Assembly: GCA_036320915.1 (NCBI GenBank)
Contig: JAXBDG010000003.1
Location: 124,001 to 188,000 of the forward strand
DNA from: Linnemannia elongata
Lineage: Eukaryota; Mortierellomycota; Mortierellomycetes; Mortierellales; Mortierellaceae
Direction: 5' to 3'
DNA length: 64,000 nucleotides
A model generated the notes under the pieces. The model made no database searches. It was not told the DNA's origin and worked only from the letters and a program-made list of their open reading frames with translations. Position numbers and translations under genes: made by a program. The first letter of the stretch is position 1, and each line of letters starts with the position of its first letter. Of this stretch, positions 1-12,017 are shown piece by piece.

Positions 1-1210
1 CCCAAAAACGCCGACACATCTATCATATGCCATGAGATGATTGTATTGTTAGTTAGTTATTTGATTCATAAATAATTGACCTGGTAGAGGTTTTGTACAA
101 GCCTGGGTGAAAGGGTTACCATTGTTGTAGACGGTGGTGAAGAGGTTGTTGAGGAGCCAGGATTTGTCGAGACTGTACCGTGTGACCTCCTCGCCCACAG
201 CACCTTTCCGGAACGACGACCGCAAGTTGATGGGTGTGAAAGAAATCGAAGTGTTGGACTTTGTCGCTTCAAACTTTGACGGTACCGGTACTTCTGTTCC
301 GACTGTTGCCGTCGAATCTTCCTGCCCACTTGATGCGTTATCGACCTCCATGTCCTCCGTCTCATCCTCCTCCTCAATAGTTGTTGTCGTCCTGATCTGA
401 TTCTGCTCCTTTTTGGTCTCTGCTGTTGCTTTGTCATCATCATCTTTCTGTTTCCGTTCCAGGATCTTAGTAGCTCTGGCCAGCTCATCCTCCAACTGAT
501 CATCATGTGAACTGACAAAGCCGCTGGATGAAAAGATGGATGAGATGGTGGGTTTTTTGATGTGACTCGAAAGTTTGAGCCATGCTGGGTAGGTCGACGT
601 TGGAGGGAGGAGTGGGTATGATCCCAGGAATGGATCGAATTCCTGAATCCCTATTATATTTTTTGTTCCGCAGCGAATACAAATGTTAGTTTCGAGAACC
701 CATACGTAGGCGTGATAGTCCTGCACAAGCATTGTCGAAAGTAAAAGTTTTGCAGAGAAGGAGCTGCAAAATAGTCCACGTACCTGCTTTGTATCGTGCA
801 AGTTGATCCTGATCAGTCTCCAACTCCAGTTCCTCATTATATGCGTTCCACTTCATAACCACAACCTCACCACTCTCGAACATATGCCAGAACCCCGTCC
901 TCACGTCTCCTCCAGTAGTTCCTCCCTCTGTCACCTCAATCTCTACTGTTCCATCATCTTCCTTCTTCTTCCCGCTGCCTGCACCTTCTCCTCCATTATC
1001 TCCTTCTGGAGATGGCCTTGCAGATTTGGTGTTGTGGAGGGAGTAGTAGACAAAGTGGGCACCGGGGGGGATGATCTTGATGCCCTTGAAGCGGGGGCCA
1101 GTGTTCCAGCAGTTGACGTCGATTCCGAATTCGAGTTGGTTGTGGGGAGCATCGAGGACGAGGAGGATGGCTCCTGCATTGAACAGTCTCTTCATTGTCT
1201 CATTGTCCAT
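1..1210 (-). CDS. AAR2: AAR2 homolog, U5 snRNP assembly factor (3' end outside window)
   Basis: AAR2 binds Prp8 during cytoplasmic assembly of U5 snRNP and is later replaced by Brr2. The first exon (1210-784) carries the family N-terminus: RLFNAGAILLVLDAPHN, then FGIDVNCWNTGPRFKGIK and IPPGAHFVYYS, and later the GFWHMFESGEVVVMKW block. Exon 2 (650-120) carries EFDPFLGSYPLL and, after an acidic Q/E/D-rich insert, EEVTRYSLDKSWLLNNLF. A third exon appears to begin at 19 (DVSAFLG) and continues beyond the left edge. Introns are 783-651 (phase 1, GTACGT) and 119-20 (phase 1, GTAACC). The start is the first ATG of the conserved block. The acidic insert lies where the two AAR2 domains are joined. 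The gene is divergent from the methyltransferase at 1536. Family assignment is firm; the exon edges are by eye. Confidence 0.9.
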
Positions 1211-1535
1211 GTTATGTTGCCTTGTCTGCTGTGATTGTCTCCTGTTCTTAAGTGATGGTCGCTGATGGTTAATTGTTGAAGGGTGTCGAACGAAAAAAAA
1301 AAAAAAAAAAACTCGATTGTTCTGCTCCGCTTTTCAAGTTGGTGGCACCAGTTTGAGCTTGCACGTGACTTTAAGCCGTAGTCACAATTAACAACAACGC
1401 TTGCAAGTTGCAAGGCACTTTTTTTTTAAGAGCGTCCCTCTAACGTTTTCACCTTCCAACCGTCTCTCCACCCCTCGCCAACCAAGGACAACCTCAAGGA
1501 CAAGCAAAGGAGTTCAGGACCCAACTCAACCAACA
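1211..1535. promoter_or_regulatory. Short divergent promoter between AAR2 and the methyltransferase
   Basis: About 325 bases separate two divergent start codons, so both core promoters must lie here. An A run (about 1291-1310) and a T run (about 1421-1428) are visible, and a CACGTG-like core (GCACGTGAC) near 1362. No TATA box in good position was seen for either gene. An upstream in-frame ATG at 1401 precedes the plus-strand gene but lacks family similarity. Confidence 0.5.
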
Positions 1536-2795
1536 ATGTACTATTATATCCGCCTGCTAAAGAACACGCCGCTGGAGGCCGTGATTCAAGAGCCCTTCAA
1601 GATGGTCTTCACAATCACTACAGACCTCACAGAAAAGTTCTACGAGTCCCCCTGCAAGCTCCGCTGCCAAACCGTCGTCCGCACCCCCTCCACCGCTCCC
1701 GGCGCCACCCCTGACGACACCATCATGACTGTCATGCCCCAGGGTCTCTCCCAAGGATACTCGCTCGACTACGACCCCAAGATTGGTTACTGCTCCGTCG
1801 ACCTCCGTATGGCCCCCTGTATGACCATCTATGACGAGTGCCAGATCGTCCTCTCCCTCGACCCTGCTCCTTATACCTCCAACAACGGGAAATCCCTTGT
1901 CGCTCCACCAGAATACGAGATCCTCCCAGCCTGGTCACTCCCGATCCACCTCAAGCCCGCGCCATTGAACTTTTCGAAAAAGACGAAACATCGCAAGGTC
2001 AACAAGAAGTACCTGATCGATACTCGACAGGACCTGGTGGAGCGTTATTTCAAGTTGCCGTCGCATTTGACAGGAGTTCACGGACCCGGTCGGTCGCTTT
2101 TGGTGCGTGAGGATGCGAATGAAGGGTTTATGGCTCGTCATATTTGGGACTCGGGAGTGTTTATGACAAAGTACTTGATGTTGCCCGACTCTTGGCTCAG
2201 CAAGTATATGAAGCAGCAGGATAAGAAGGCGTTGGAGACTTCGATGGCAGAGTTGAGCGTTGCAGAGTCAACAGGAGCAGGAGGAGTATCAACGGAATCA
2301 TCAACAGCAACGTCAATATGCCCAAAGAAGAGAGTTTGCTTGGAGCTCGGTGCAGGAACTGGCCTCGTCGGCATCGCCGTCGCAGCAGCATTCCCCGAAT
2401 TGAGCGTCCTCTCCACAGATCTCGACGAAGCTCTGGCTTTGATGCAGCAGAACGTCGACGCCAACAAGGCTCTCCTGCCTCAGAATAACATGGAGGTCGG
2501 CTTCCTGGACTGGGCCGAGAAGGACCGTCAATGCGAACCCGTCGAGATCCTGTTGCTGGCTGATGTTGTGTATAACGACCTGTCACACGAGTTCTTGTTG
2601 CAGACAGTGCTGGATTATAGTGATGAGCAGACTAAAGTGCTCTTGGGGTACAAGTTCCGTCACGAGGCTGAGCAGCAGTTCTTTGAGCGGGCGAAGGCAT
2701 ATTTTGAGATTGAGTTGGTCCATGAGCAGGATACTATGCAGCTTTTTGTTCTTAGCCGCAAGCCTTCTTCTGTCTCTGCCAGTGCCTCTGCATGA
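1536..2795 (+). CDS. Family-16 (METTL21/METTL22-like) protein methyltransferase
   Basis: A single-exon protein of 419 aa. The C-terminal half is a seven-beta-strand SAM-dependent methyltransferase of the Methyltransf_16 group: motif I LELGAGTGLVG at about residues 268-278, the acidic loop STDLDE at about 295-300, and LLADVVYND at about 340-348, which is the family's D/N-V-x-Y signature. Relatives methylate lysines of chaperones and elongation factors, but the substrate here cannot be read. The N-terminal 190 residues (starting MYYYIRLLKN) are not a domain I recognise. An in-frame ATG at 1401 would add 45 residues of basic, low-similarity sequence; ATG 1536 (context CAACAATG, followed by folded-looking sequence) is preferred. 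The divergent neighbour is AAR2. Enzyme class is confident; the subfamily is not. Confidence 0.85.
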   Translation: MYYYIRLLKNTPLEAVIQEPFKMVFTITTDLTEKFYESPCKLRCQTVVRTPSTAPGATPDDTIMTVMPQGLSQGYSLDYDPKIGYCSVDLRMAPCMTIYDECQIVLSLDPAPYTSNNGKSLVAPPEYEILPAWSLPIHLKPAPLNFSKKTKHRKVNKKYLIDTRQDLVERYFKLPSHLTGVHGPGRSLLVREDANEGFMARHIWDSGVFMTKYLMLPDSWLSKYMKQQDKKALETSMAELSVAESTGAGGVSTESSTATSICPKKRVCLELGAGTGLVGIAVAAAFPELSVLSTDLDEALALMQQNVDANKALLPQNNMEVGFLDWAEKDRQCEPVEILLLADVVYNDLSHEFLLQTVLDYSDEQTKVLLGYKFRHEAEQQFFERAKAYFEIELVHEQDTMQLFVLSRKPSSVSASASA

Positions 2796-3150
2796 AGGGG
2801 TTTCTATCATTAAAAAAAGCATTTCTTTTGAAAACTCAATTGGTATTCAAGTGTTCTGTTGTGCACGCGCCGGTGTGGTTTTTTCCTATGATAGACAGTG
2901 TGGGAAGCAGGGGGATCGAAATCCTATTCGGATCACCCTTTTTTGTGTGCCAGGGGTGGTATCTGATCCAGCTGCAGCCACACAGATTTTTTCTCTCGTC
3001 CAGTCAAAAAGACGCCCCCGCCCAACTTGGAACATTCCTCTTCCTTTTCTTTTACCTTCTCATTACACTTCATCAGCATAGCTATACCCATTGCTCAAGG
3101 AACAAGGCCCAACCCAACAGGAAATCACACCCAACTAACAATCACTCACC
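2796..3150. other. Intergenic spacer, 3' UTR plus ALKBH1 promoter
   Basis: 355 bases between two plus-strand genes. A pyrimidine-rich stretch at about 3025-3065 (CTCTTCCTTTTCTTTTACC) sits just before the ALKBH1 start, as before many genes in this window. A tRNA B-box-like GGGGATCGAAATCC at about 2911-2924 has no matching cloverleaf and is not called. Confidence 0.4.
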
Positions 3151-5095
3151 ATGTCAAAACCTCAACAACAATCGGCACCACCGCCCATGTCAAACCGCCA
3201 ACGCAAGATCATGGAGCGGCAAGCCGAAAAAAACCGCCTCGCCGCCGCCGCAAAACGTTCTTCTTCCTCCTCCGCCTCTTCTTCCCCAAACCCCAATCTC
3301 TTGGGAGAGAACACAAGCGCACGCACCCCGTTTCGGGAAGCAGAACTCCAATTTCTGGCCCGTCACCCCGTACCCGACTTTTCGCTGGCCTTAGATTTCA
3401 GGCTGCCGGCGGAGGAGTTGTTGAGGAAGTACCCAAAAGTGAAGAGGGTGAGATTGAATGGCGGGAAGTCGTTGAGTCAGTTCTCTAAATTGTTTGGTGT
3501 CAAGGAGATCAAGGATGGTCAAGACCAGGAGGAGGAGGTGGAATACGCCTATCTGCATGAGGATCATCCAGGTAAAAGCCCCTTCACCTTTTTGTTCTGC
3601 CATTAATCGAGACCCTTGACATGCTGACATCTTTACTAACAAAACATAACTTTCTTACCAATGGCGCCCAGGCCTAATCTACATCCCAGCAGCCTTCACA
3701 CCTGCAGCACAACGGACACTGATCAAGGGATGTCTCAAGGAATACTCTCGCCACCCCAACAAATCCAACCTCGACACCCACTACAAGGTCCCCTCCTCTG
3801 GACTCTGGGACCTCCACGAGAATGTATACCTCAAGAAGCAATCCCTAGACGACCCTGCCGTGTTTGTGCCCCGTAAGGCGGACGTTGATAATCAGGCTAA
3901 TGGATATGGATCTGATGAAGACGACGACGACGATGATCAGGACGGTGAGCAGGATGCAAACGGGAAGAAGCAAGAGAATGGCCCACGCCCCAAACCTCAA
4001 TCCCACCAACAACCAGCTGCCAAGAAACCCAAACCCTCCAATCCACCACAACGTCGAGCAATGGTCCCCATCACCAACGAAACCCCAACTGTCCCCGAAA
4101 ACGTCCCCAAAATCGACCCCGAACCGTCCTCCCAAGTCCCCATCCTCCCACCCTCACAACTGATCCGCAAGATGCGCTGGATTACCTTGGGGTACCAGTA
4201 TCATTGGCCTTCCAAGACCTATCATTTTGACCAGAATGCGCCTTTTCCCGAGGAGTTGTGCATCCTCTCTAAAGCTGTTGTTGCGGCGGTTGATAATGAT
4301 GGTGACAAGGGCGAGTTTCCGTACCCATACCCGGCGGAGGATTTCCTGGCAGAGGCAGGCGTTATTAATTATTATCAACTCAAGGATCGATTGATGGGGC
4401 ATGTGGATCGTAGTGAGCTGAACAAACATGCTCCCCTCGTCTCCTTCAGGTAAAATAATCACAAGATTATCTGTTTTACTTCGGACGAGGAAGGCACATG
4501 CCTGTGTTGGTTGTCCATTCGAAGAAATCCTTGGTGCTGTTTACTGACTTGAAAGTTTTGTCCATTGCGTTGGATGTAAATAATAGCTTTGGGCACTCGT
4601 GTATCTATCTGTTGGGCGGCCCTACACGCGAACAGTCTCCCACTCCAATCCTCCTCCAGAGCGGGGACATCCTCGTCATGACCGGACCCTGTCGCTCCGC
4701 CTTCCACGGTAAACCCCCCCTCTCTCTCACACACACACACACTTTTTCTCACTTTCCTTTGTCTAATTAATAACCTGCGGACCAAGCCAGTCGAAACTAA
4801 ACCGCAAACTAACGCGCCCAAACCATTTTTTTTTGTTTTGTGTGAATGTATCTGGTATTGTTTAAAAAAAATAGGAGTACCAAGAATTATCGAAGATACC
4901 CTACCAGAATACCTTCAACAAGATTCTACAGATCCGGAATGGGACATCTATGCGGATTACTTGGCCGAAGCCAGAATTAACCTCAATATCCGTCAAGTAT
5001 ACCCACCAAAGTCTAGTACCACTACCACTACCACCTCTACATCTGATCAACCGGTTACCACAAACACCACTACCCTTAAAAGTCCAGCCGAATAA
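3151..5095 (+). CDS. ALKBH1: ALKBH1-type Fe(II)/2-oxoglutarate dioxygenase
   Basis: Nucleic-acid demethylase of the AlkB family; ALKBH1 enzymes act on tRNA (m1A, m5C) and have been linked to 6mA in DNA. Exons are 3151-3571, 3672-4449, 4587-4708 and 4875-5095, giving 513 aa. The catalytic core is complete: RWITLGYQYHWPSKTYHF, AEAGVINYYQLKDRLMGHVD with the HxD iron ligands H384 and D386, then the exon-3 stretch FGHSCIYLLGG, the distal ligand H440 at the exon 3/4 junction, and the 2-oxoglutarate-binding pair R474 and R480 in RINLNIR. The N-terminus is basic and S/P-rich. An acidic linker of about 120 residues (Asp run, then Q/P-rich) interrupts the domain before the core. Each intron restores a conserved motif when removed: AG|C makes the Ser of SFSFGHS and G|GA joins HGVPRI. 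The gene is convergent with the FHA gene. Confidence 0.93.
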
Positions 5096-5267
5096 TAAAA
5101 AACGCGAACGAACACGCGCGTGGGTTACTCATGTATTTTTTTTTTGTATAGTGGCATTTATTTTGGTGAATACTGTGGCAAAGAAAAAGAAGAGCAGAAA
5201 AAAAAAAGATATATTGTAAGTGTGAACTGGTAATGTAGAAGTGATGCTGCGGTTTTGGTTGCAAAAA

Positions 5268-5283
5268 GGGGGGGGGGGGGGGG
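5268..5283. repeat. G16 homopolymer in convergent 3' spacer
   Basis: Sixteen consecutive G lie between the stop codons of ALKBH1 and the FHA-domain gene, 13 bases before the latter's stop on the plus axis. They fall in the 3' UTR of both converging genes. The true length is hard to fix by sequencing. Confidence 0.85.
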
Positions 5284-5295
5284 TTAGGTGGTATT

Positions 5296-7815
5296 TCAAT
5301 CAGACAGGCCAGAGAGTTCTGAAAGATCATCCAAAGAATCATTGTGTGCATCATCATCATCCTCATCCTCATCCTCCTCATCGTCGTTTCCTGCGGTAGG
5401 TTTTGGTCCTCCCGCCGCCGTCGTCGTCGTCGTTGGTGCTGCCGAGGAAGCCTTGCGCTTCTTATCAACATGTCCAGCAACGGTCGACTTGCGCTTACGG
5501 TTCAGAGTCGCCGACAGGGGCTGATCATCCACATCGTCCTCTGCATCGGAAGAGGACGAAGAGGACGAGACATCTCCGTTAGATCCATCGTCGTTATCGG
5601 CTGCCGACAGCTTGCTCGGCTCCTTGGCGCGGCGGGCCGAGGGTTTAACAGCATAGGGTGAAGTTGACTTGCGGTGATATGGCAACTTGGGTGGCATCTT
5701 GAAGAAGTATTGCTTATCCTAGGGCATTCAAATATTCAAATAATAACAACATTAACACATATAGCAAAACAAGTGCATTTGGCTGTCGAAAAAAATACGT
5801 TAGCGTTCTGGCAAAGCCTGTAAGTTACCTTCAGGGTGCACTTGCGGGCGCTTGGCATGACCTCCTGGCGGGTGAGTTTGCGCATGACGTTGTGGTCGCA
5901 CTCGGGGATATAGTACCACTGGTTCTCCAGAGGCTTGTTGTAGGCATCCTTGCCCTTGCGCGTAATCTTGCCAACACAGCGTGCAGCACTCAGACACTGA
6001 AGCATCTGTTCCTTGATCTCCTCGGCATCGTGGGTAGCCATCAATGAGGGCTGGCTGGTAATCATCTCGTCAAACAGCTCCGTCAGCGTCATAGATTTCT
6101 TCTTGCGCGCAAAGACCAATGTGTCGATAATCATCTCGGTATAGTCGCGGGGTTCCTTGTCCGATGCTGATTTGGAAGTTGCTGGAGCGTCTGTAGACGA
6201 TTCCCGTGATGACGATACCGTCTCCTGCTTGGTGGCCGTTGCTGACTCCTTGACAACAACAGCCTTCTCCTTGGGTGCGGTCTTGGGCTTGGGTGCCTTG
6301 ACAGCTGTGGTGGTAGAGGTTGTCGACTTTGCAACTGCATCCTTGCCCTTAGTGGGCTGTGCAGTTACTGTGGTCGAGGTAGGTGTCTTGGTCTTGATTT
6401 CGCTCTTGGCACTGTGATTCTCCTTGTCCTTGGGCTTGGAAGCCTTCTGTGCCGAATCCTTGGTGGTGGGTGCAATGTTCTCAATATCCTTGAGTGACGA
6501 TGCGGATTTTTGTGTAGTAGCTCCTGCCTTTGTTAGGACAGGTTTGACGATTGTGTTGGTGTTGACGTTATTCTTTGACGATTTTGACAGTGGCGATCCT
6601 GATACGGATGCTGTGCGTTGTGTCGATTCCTGTGAAGATGATTTGGCGACCTTGACAGAGCTGTTCTCAGTCAGTGCCAGTGGAGCCAAGGGTGCGCGTT
6701 GCTGCTGGTTAGGAACCGTGAAGGGGCTGGATGCAGCAGTATCGTCCATGAAAAAGTTGGGCTCTGATGAGGGGCTAACGGGGAGGGATGCGTCGCTCGA
6801 TCGGTTGGGGAGGGCGTCAAAGGGGATAGCAAAGACTGGAGGGCGCTTGACGGGTGAGGAGCTATACTCTGTTCTTGCATCCGATGTTGCCGAAGGAGGG
6901 GTTTGGTAGACGTTGCTGTTCCTGTTGGGTGAAGAAGAAAGGTCGTATTTCAACATCTTGTGGCGCATACGGGCTGTGGGGGTTGATTGAGAAGGCGAGC
7001 TCAAAATATCGCGAGGAGCGGGCGAGGAAGTGCCGGGTGTCGCCAATTGGTTGTGGGTAAGGGTCGAGTGTTGGGGGCGCTTGGGAGTGACCAACCCGAT
7101 ACCGTTGGAGTCTTCATAGACCTGATCCTCCTCGTTAAAGTTCTCAAGGCCTGCATCCTGCGACGAGTCATCATCCTGATATTCCTGCAGAGTCAGTGCC
7201 AGTGGAGGTGCGGTTGTAGGGGTTTTGAAGAGCATCTTGACACCAACCAAGTCCACAATATCGCCTCCGCGCAGGGTGGCCTGCTGGCCCGAGGGGAACC
7301 CGGTGCCGTTGATACGGACACCATTCTGGCCAAGGACAGTGATTTCAAAGGCGGCGGATTCGGCGCACCACTGGATAATTGCATGGCGTCTCGAGACCTG
7401 CTTGTTAACCCTTCCGAGATTCAAGGTCGCCTGGGACCCTCTGCCAACGATGACAGGCGTGTCGTAGGAACCGTTGAGGACCATTGTAGGACCCTTAGAC
7501 TTTTTAGGCTGGCTACTCTTCTGTGCTGCCTTGACCAACAAGTCGAGTCCTGCTGGGCCGTTGTTGTTCCATCCAGCTATTTGATGTTGAGTAAGGGAGG
7601 AAATAGCGTTTGTTAATCTCTGTTCTACAGTGAGGAAGTTTCAAGTCCACGATGGGCTTTTGAGTCGCCGAGTGTGTTGGGAAAAGATCGCTGCTGAGAA
7701 GTGGCTGGAGGGTAGAGAGTGAGAAAGGAGAAAGGGGAGAGAATGAAAGAAAGAGAGAGAGAGAGGGAGGATTACCATTGACGACTGGCGGCTGGTTTTC
7801 CTTCATCAACTCCAT
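5296..7815 (-). CDS. FHA-domain nuclear protein, Tos4/Plm2-like
   Basis: Phosphothreonine-binding nuclear protein of 736 aa. Exons: 7815-7776 (40 nt, MELMKENQPPVVN), 7576-5829 and 5718-5296; the introns are phase 1 and phase 0. The FHA domain spans about residues 45-130 with IVGRGSQ, VSRRHAIIQW and NGVRING. A long S/T/K/P-rich linker follows. Around residues 490-570 is a compact segment (YTEMIIDTLVFARKKKSMTL to NQWYYIPECDHN) that looks like a small winged-helix fold, then KLPYHRKSTSPYA. The tail is acidic (D/E runs, ends SELSGLSD). FHA plus a long disordered region resembles the fungal cell-cycle regulators Tos4 and Plm2, which act with SBF/MBF or Rpd3; this is similarity of layout, not proof of orthology. 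Without the 40-nt first exon, the longest open frame would have to start internally with TTG at 7541. Confidence 0.8.
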
Positions 7816-10800
7816 GCGAGGTGAGGCTGTTGTTGTTTGTGGTGGTGGGTGGTAAGCGAAGATTGTCTATGCTTGCTTGTTGTTTGTCGTCTATGTGTGT
7901 GGTGTGTTGCTGCAGTTGAGGAAGAGGAAGAGTGTGTAAGTATGTACTGCAGGGTACCGGAGAGGGAGGAAGTGAAGGAGGAGGATGTAGTGTTGATGGG
8001 CGAGTTGAGTTGGATGCGATGCAGTCGAAGGAGAAAACGAAAGGGCTTTCTGCACAATACAAAATAATATCGGTCTCTCTGCCGCCTCGGACGCGCTCCA
8101 AGAAAAAAAAAAAAAAAAAAAACAGTTCCCCCTCTTCGTAAAAAAACGCGCGAAGCTGCCTGGGAGGCAAACCGAGGCTAGAGTGACGTCTATGGGAGAC
8201 ATTTCCAATGTAAATGTTGCGAAATCATTTAACTCCACAGCATTGACATCACGTGTGAAAAACGCGTTACTTAGTTCGACTTGGCCCTCAGCCGAGAGAA
8301 GGGTCTGGTCCCTACTTCAACGGTCGAATGTTGTATCCATGGGTCAGACAATAAAAAAACAGCTAGCATGCTTACGAACGGATCGTTCATTGCCGAAGAC
8401 TCCGCTCAAACGGTTGAATTGTTACCTTTTTGTCTCCATCTTGTAGCGCTGCGCGGGCATTTTTCTTTTCTCGCAGTACAGCACTTGGCGCTCAGCGATA
8501 GGTGGTACGTGTGATACATGCGTGTTCTCCCTCTGTTGCTGTTGTGATTGCTATCATCATCGAACTCGGCAAATCGATGTGTTTGTTATTTTATTAGTCT
8601 TTTATTTGTTGACAGAAACAAAGAACAAGAAAGAAAGAAAAAAAATATGGATCACGATCCGGTAGGTCCGATTCTTTTTTTCTCATTTTATTTCCCTCCT
8701 TCTGTCTTCTCCTTCCTTGGATTGTCGTCCTGTGCAGATCAGACAATAGAGGAAAGGTCTCTTTCATGTACGTTACATCGAACACATGCAGGAAAACAAA
8801 AGAGAGAGTCTATGTTTATTTTTGTCCCATATGGTTGGGCGCGGAATCATGTCCGAAAAAAATCGAAAAAAAAAGACGCCGCTTTTTTTTTTTTTTTTTT
8901 CCTCCGTGTAGATAGATGGATAGTCCATCAAATGGACCACTTCATCGTGCATGAGCAGTGCAAGAGGGAGGGAGTATGTGTGTATGTGTGTGTGTATCAC
9001 AGGTGAAGAGGAGGGGAAAGGTGGGGAGGGAGTTCGATCGATAAAAGATGTGGGCAATGATCGAATATGGCAGAGACTGAGTTCGTAGGAGTAGTGAGAA
9101 GGTGAAAAGTGGATTACTCTTAGACAACAAAGCGAGAAAGAGCAAGGGGTAAAACCACGTCGGATCCCTACGATCACCACCAAAAGAAAACGCCCGGTAC
9201 TGTCTCCGTCTAATTAAAATAAGGTGGCGGCAAACACGAGAATCATCCCTTCCTACTACTGCGAAGAGCAGCAGTGCATGAAAACTCAACTAAAAACAAT
9301 AATAAAAAGCTTCTAGTCCCCTCGATACTTCCGTGGGCTTTTTTAAGGCTGTAGAGGATGAATGGGCGGTAGGTCTGTCAACGTTCATCATCTCCCTTGC
9401 CTCTGCTCAAATGAGGAATTAAAGGCGTGCGGTAATGCACCATGTGTCAACCTAGACTATCAAGCAACCAACCAACAAAGGCTTTGTTTTTGGTCGTAAC
9501 AACGAGAAGGATTGAATAACTGGATAGGCTTTGTGGTAAGGTTGCTGACCACACACGAACACACACGCACACACAGACACGATATATCGCCAACAATGTA
9601 TGCCGCAAGGAAGGGAACAAAAGCAAAAAGGGGTTGAAAGAGCCATAGCATCAGCAGCATTAAGAAGTCAACCAAACAACACAACACAAACAAAACAAAT
9701 CAACAAAGAAGCGTTTGTTAGTTCAATACAAAAAGCGAGTATTCTTTTCCTTACGAAAACGACGACCAAGAGGAGAGAAGAAGAGGTACACGCCAAAGAA
9801 GAAACGACACCACCGGAAATAAATTCGACTGTGCAAAGAGCTCACGCGCAGGGTTCAAATTTCAAATGCTTGGCTTTTTCGCTATTCAATTGCTCTCGTC
9901 TTTTCTTGTTGGTTTTTGTAATATCGACATCTTGCTTGTTTTGCTTTTCTGCTACAGTTGTTGGGCTCGTTTGACCATTTTGACTATTTCTCATTCAATC
10001 CTGGTTGACGCCCACATCTCCATTGACTCTCTCTCTCTCCTTGACATACTGTTAGTTATCCTGAAGCCTCGCAGAAGGCCACCTTCTCCCTCCAGGATTA
10101 CTGACAGCGAGTGAGAGGCGAATTTGAACACTCACGAACCATCACTAACAGGATCTTCCATTGATCGCTTGTAGTCCCTGTATCTGTTTAAGTCCAACAA
10201 ACTCACTGTGCTGTAGTGCTTCATTTCTTTTTGTACCGTTCTGTGCGTAGGAAAGGTTCGCAGGATGAGATTGATGACTCGTAAATTAGTCGTAATCCAA
10301 TACAAACACAAAATAACGAAACCCACTGTGAGAAAAATCGATCCCGCCAAGGCCCAAACCACCGACCCTCTCCTCTTTTCTCCCTCCACTTGATGTTGTT
10401 ATTGCTGTTGGCCTGGTATCTCCCAATGGAGAAAGAAACAACGAAACAACAATGCCAAAAATGTCGGCTTTTGTGTAATACACTGCATTAAGCATTGGAT
10501 GCAAGAGTAACGAAACACAAGAGGTGAGAAGACAAAGCAATCCCTGGGGGAGATTTTTTTTTCTCGCTTGGACGGAAATGGCAACGATCCGACCTTTTTT
10601 TATTATGCCTGTCGTTCGACTCGTTGACATTCTCTTTGGTGGTACCTACCGTTTACTGTGCTTGGTCGATGATATGATTTGTTTCGAATTGAAAAGGTTG
10701 GTTGTGGTTGAGAGTGAAGGAGTCATTCAAGAGGGAAGAGGGGAAGGAAGAGAGAGGGAAACCTAAAAAACAAGGTTTATGTGGCAGTGCCGCGCTAAGA

Positions 10801-11990
10801 TGTATTCAATCTCTATTCTAAAATGAAATCAAATATTGGCCTTTCAATCAATTATTATGTATCGAAACAAGAATGTTGGTGTTGTTGTTGTTGGATGGAC
10901 GGAACCGAATGGACTGAGTGAACTGAACTGAGAAGAGAAAGAGAAAAAAGAGAGAGAGAGAGAAGAAAGCTAAAGTGAGCTGTTGGTTTTGGTATCCTTT
11001 TTGATCAGGATTGAGTCGACAGCATCGACTTTTTTTTTTCTTGCCGAACTAATGCCTCCCATTGATCGTTTCATATATGCTTATTCGATATTATTTGCTT
11101 CCTTTATTATCTTTCTCATTTTCGTTTACGCTCATCTTTTTACAACAACGCCAAGGGTAATATGCCTCAACTGTTCTGTCACGTTCATCTCCCCTTTTTC
11201 TCTATCTCTCTTCCTTTTCGTCCTTTGATAGGATCGGCAAATCCAAAAAGTAGAAGAAAAAAAAGAACAAGAAAATTAGGTCTGGTTGGATCCATCTCTC
11301 CAACCAAAGAAGTACATCAAGTCCGGTATAGTTTCTTACATTTCTCACACCCACCCACCGAACAGGCCTATATTATTAGGTAAACAAACATCCGCACACC
11401 TCTGCGAGTGATTTCATTTCTTGGATTTGTCTGGGAAGGACGAAAAACGAAGTAGTATGGGGGTCTATGATTATCGAGCCTACTGCTGCTGCTGCTGGCC
11501 ATAGCTGTGTTTTAGGCGGACCCCTGGTGAGACATAGCGAGAACTAAAAGGTACTTTTCGTATTGAGACAGCGCGCTCTATTTTTTTCGTTATCCCCTTG
11601 TTCCTCCGCATCTCTTTCCCAGGTGCGGTCTTTTTTTTAATACTCTGCTGTGATCCATGCCCGAGCCCTACTCAATCTGAACGATAAAGAGTGAAAGATG
11701 AAAATCGAACCCCGTACAGAAGACAAGACAGACAGAGAGGAAGAACAACAATGGAGGGTAAACAATAAAGATACCTCTAAACATCATCATCGCGTCAATT
11801 GGTCCTGCAAGCGACTATTAGGACTAAAATAAAGAAAGGAAAAGCGCTGATAGAACATAAGCACCATAATGAAGAACAATAGAGAACGAATGAGTTACTT
11901 CTAGTGGTTGTTTCCTTCTTCAGCCTATAATTTGCGTTTCTTCTTTTTCTTGAACCGTTGGTGACCCACATAAAAAAAATGCTTTTTTTT

Positions 11991-12017
11991 TACACTTTCT
12001 ACACTTTCTACACTTTC
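11991..12017. repeat. Nine-base tandem repeat, 3 copies
   Basis: Three perfect tandem copies of TACACTTTC in the gene-free interval, flanked by T runs (one of about 18 T at 12041-12058). Confidence 0.85.

Noticed and set aside
1401..1535. Upstream in-frame start of the methyltransferase
   Set aside because: Adds basic, low-complexity sequence over the probable 5' UTR; the ATG at 1536 has better context and begins the folded region.
2840..2960. B-box-like GGGGATCGAAATCC after the methyltransferase gene
   Set aside because: No T-stem pairing or A box in the right place.
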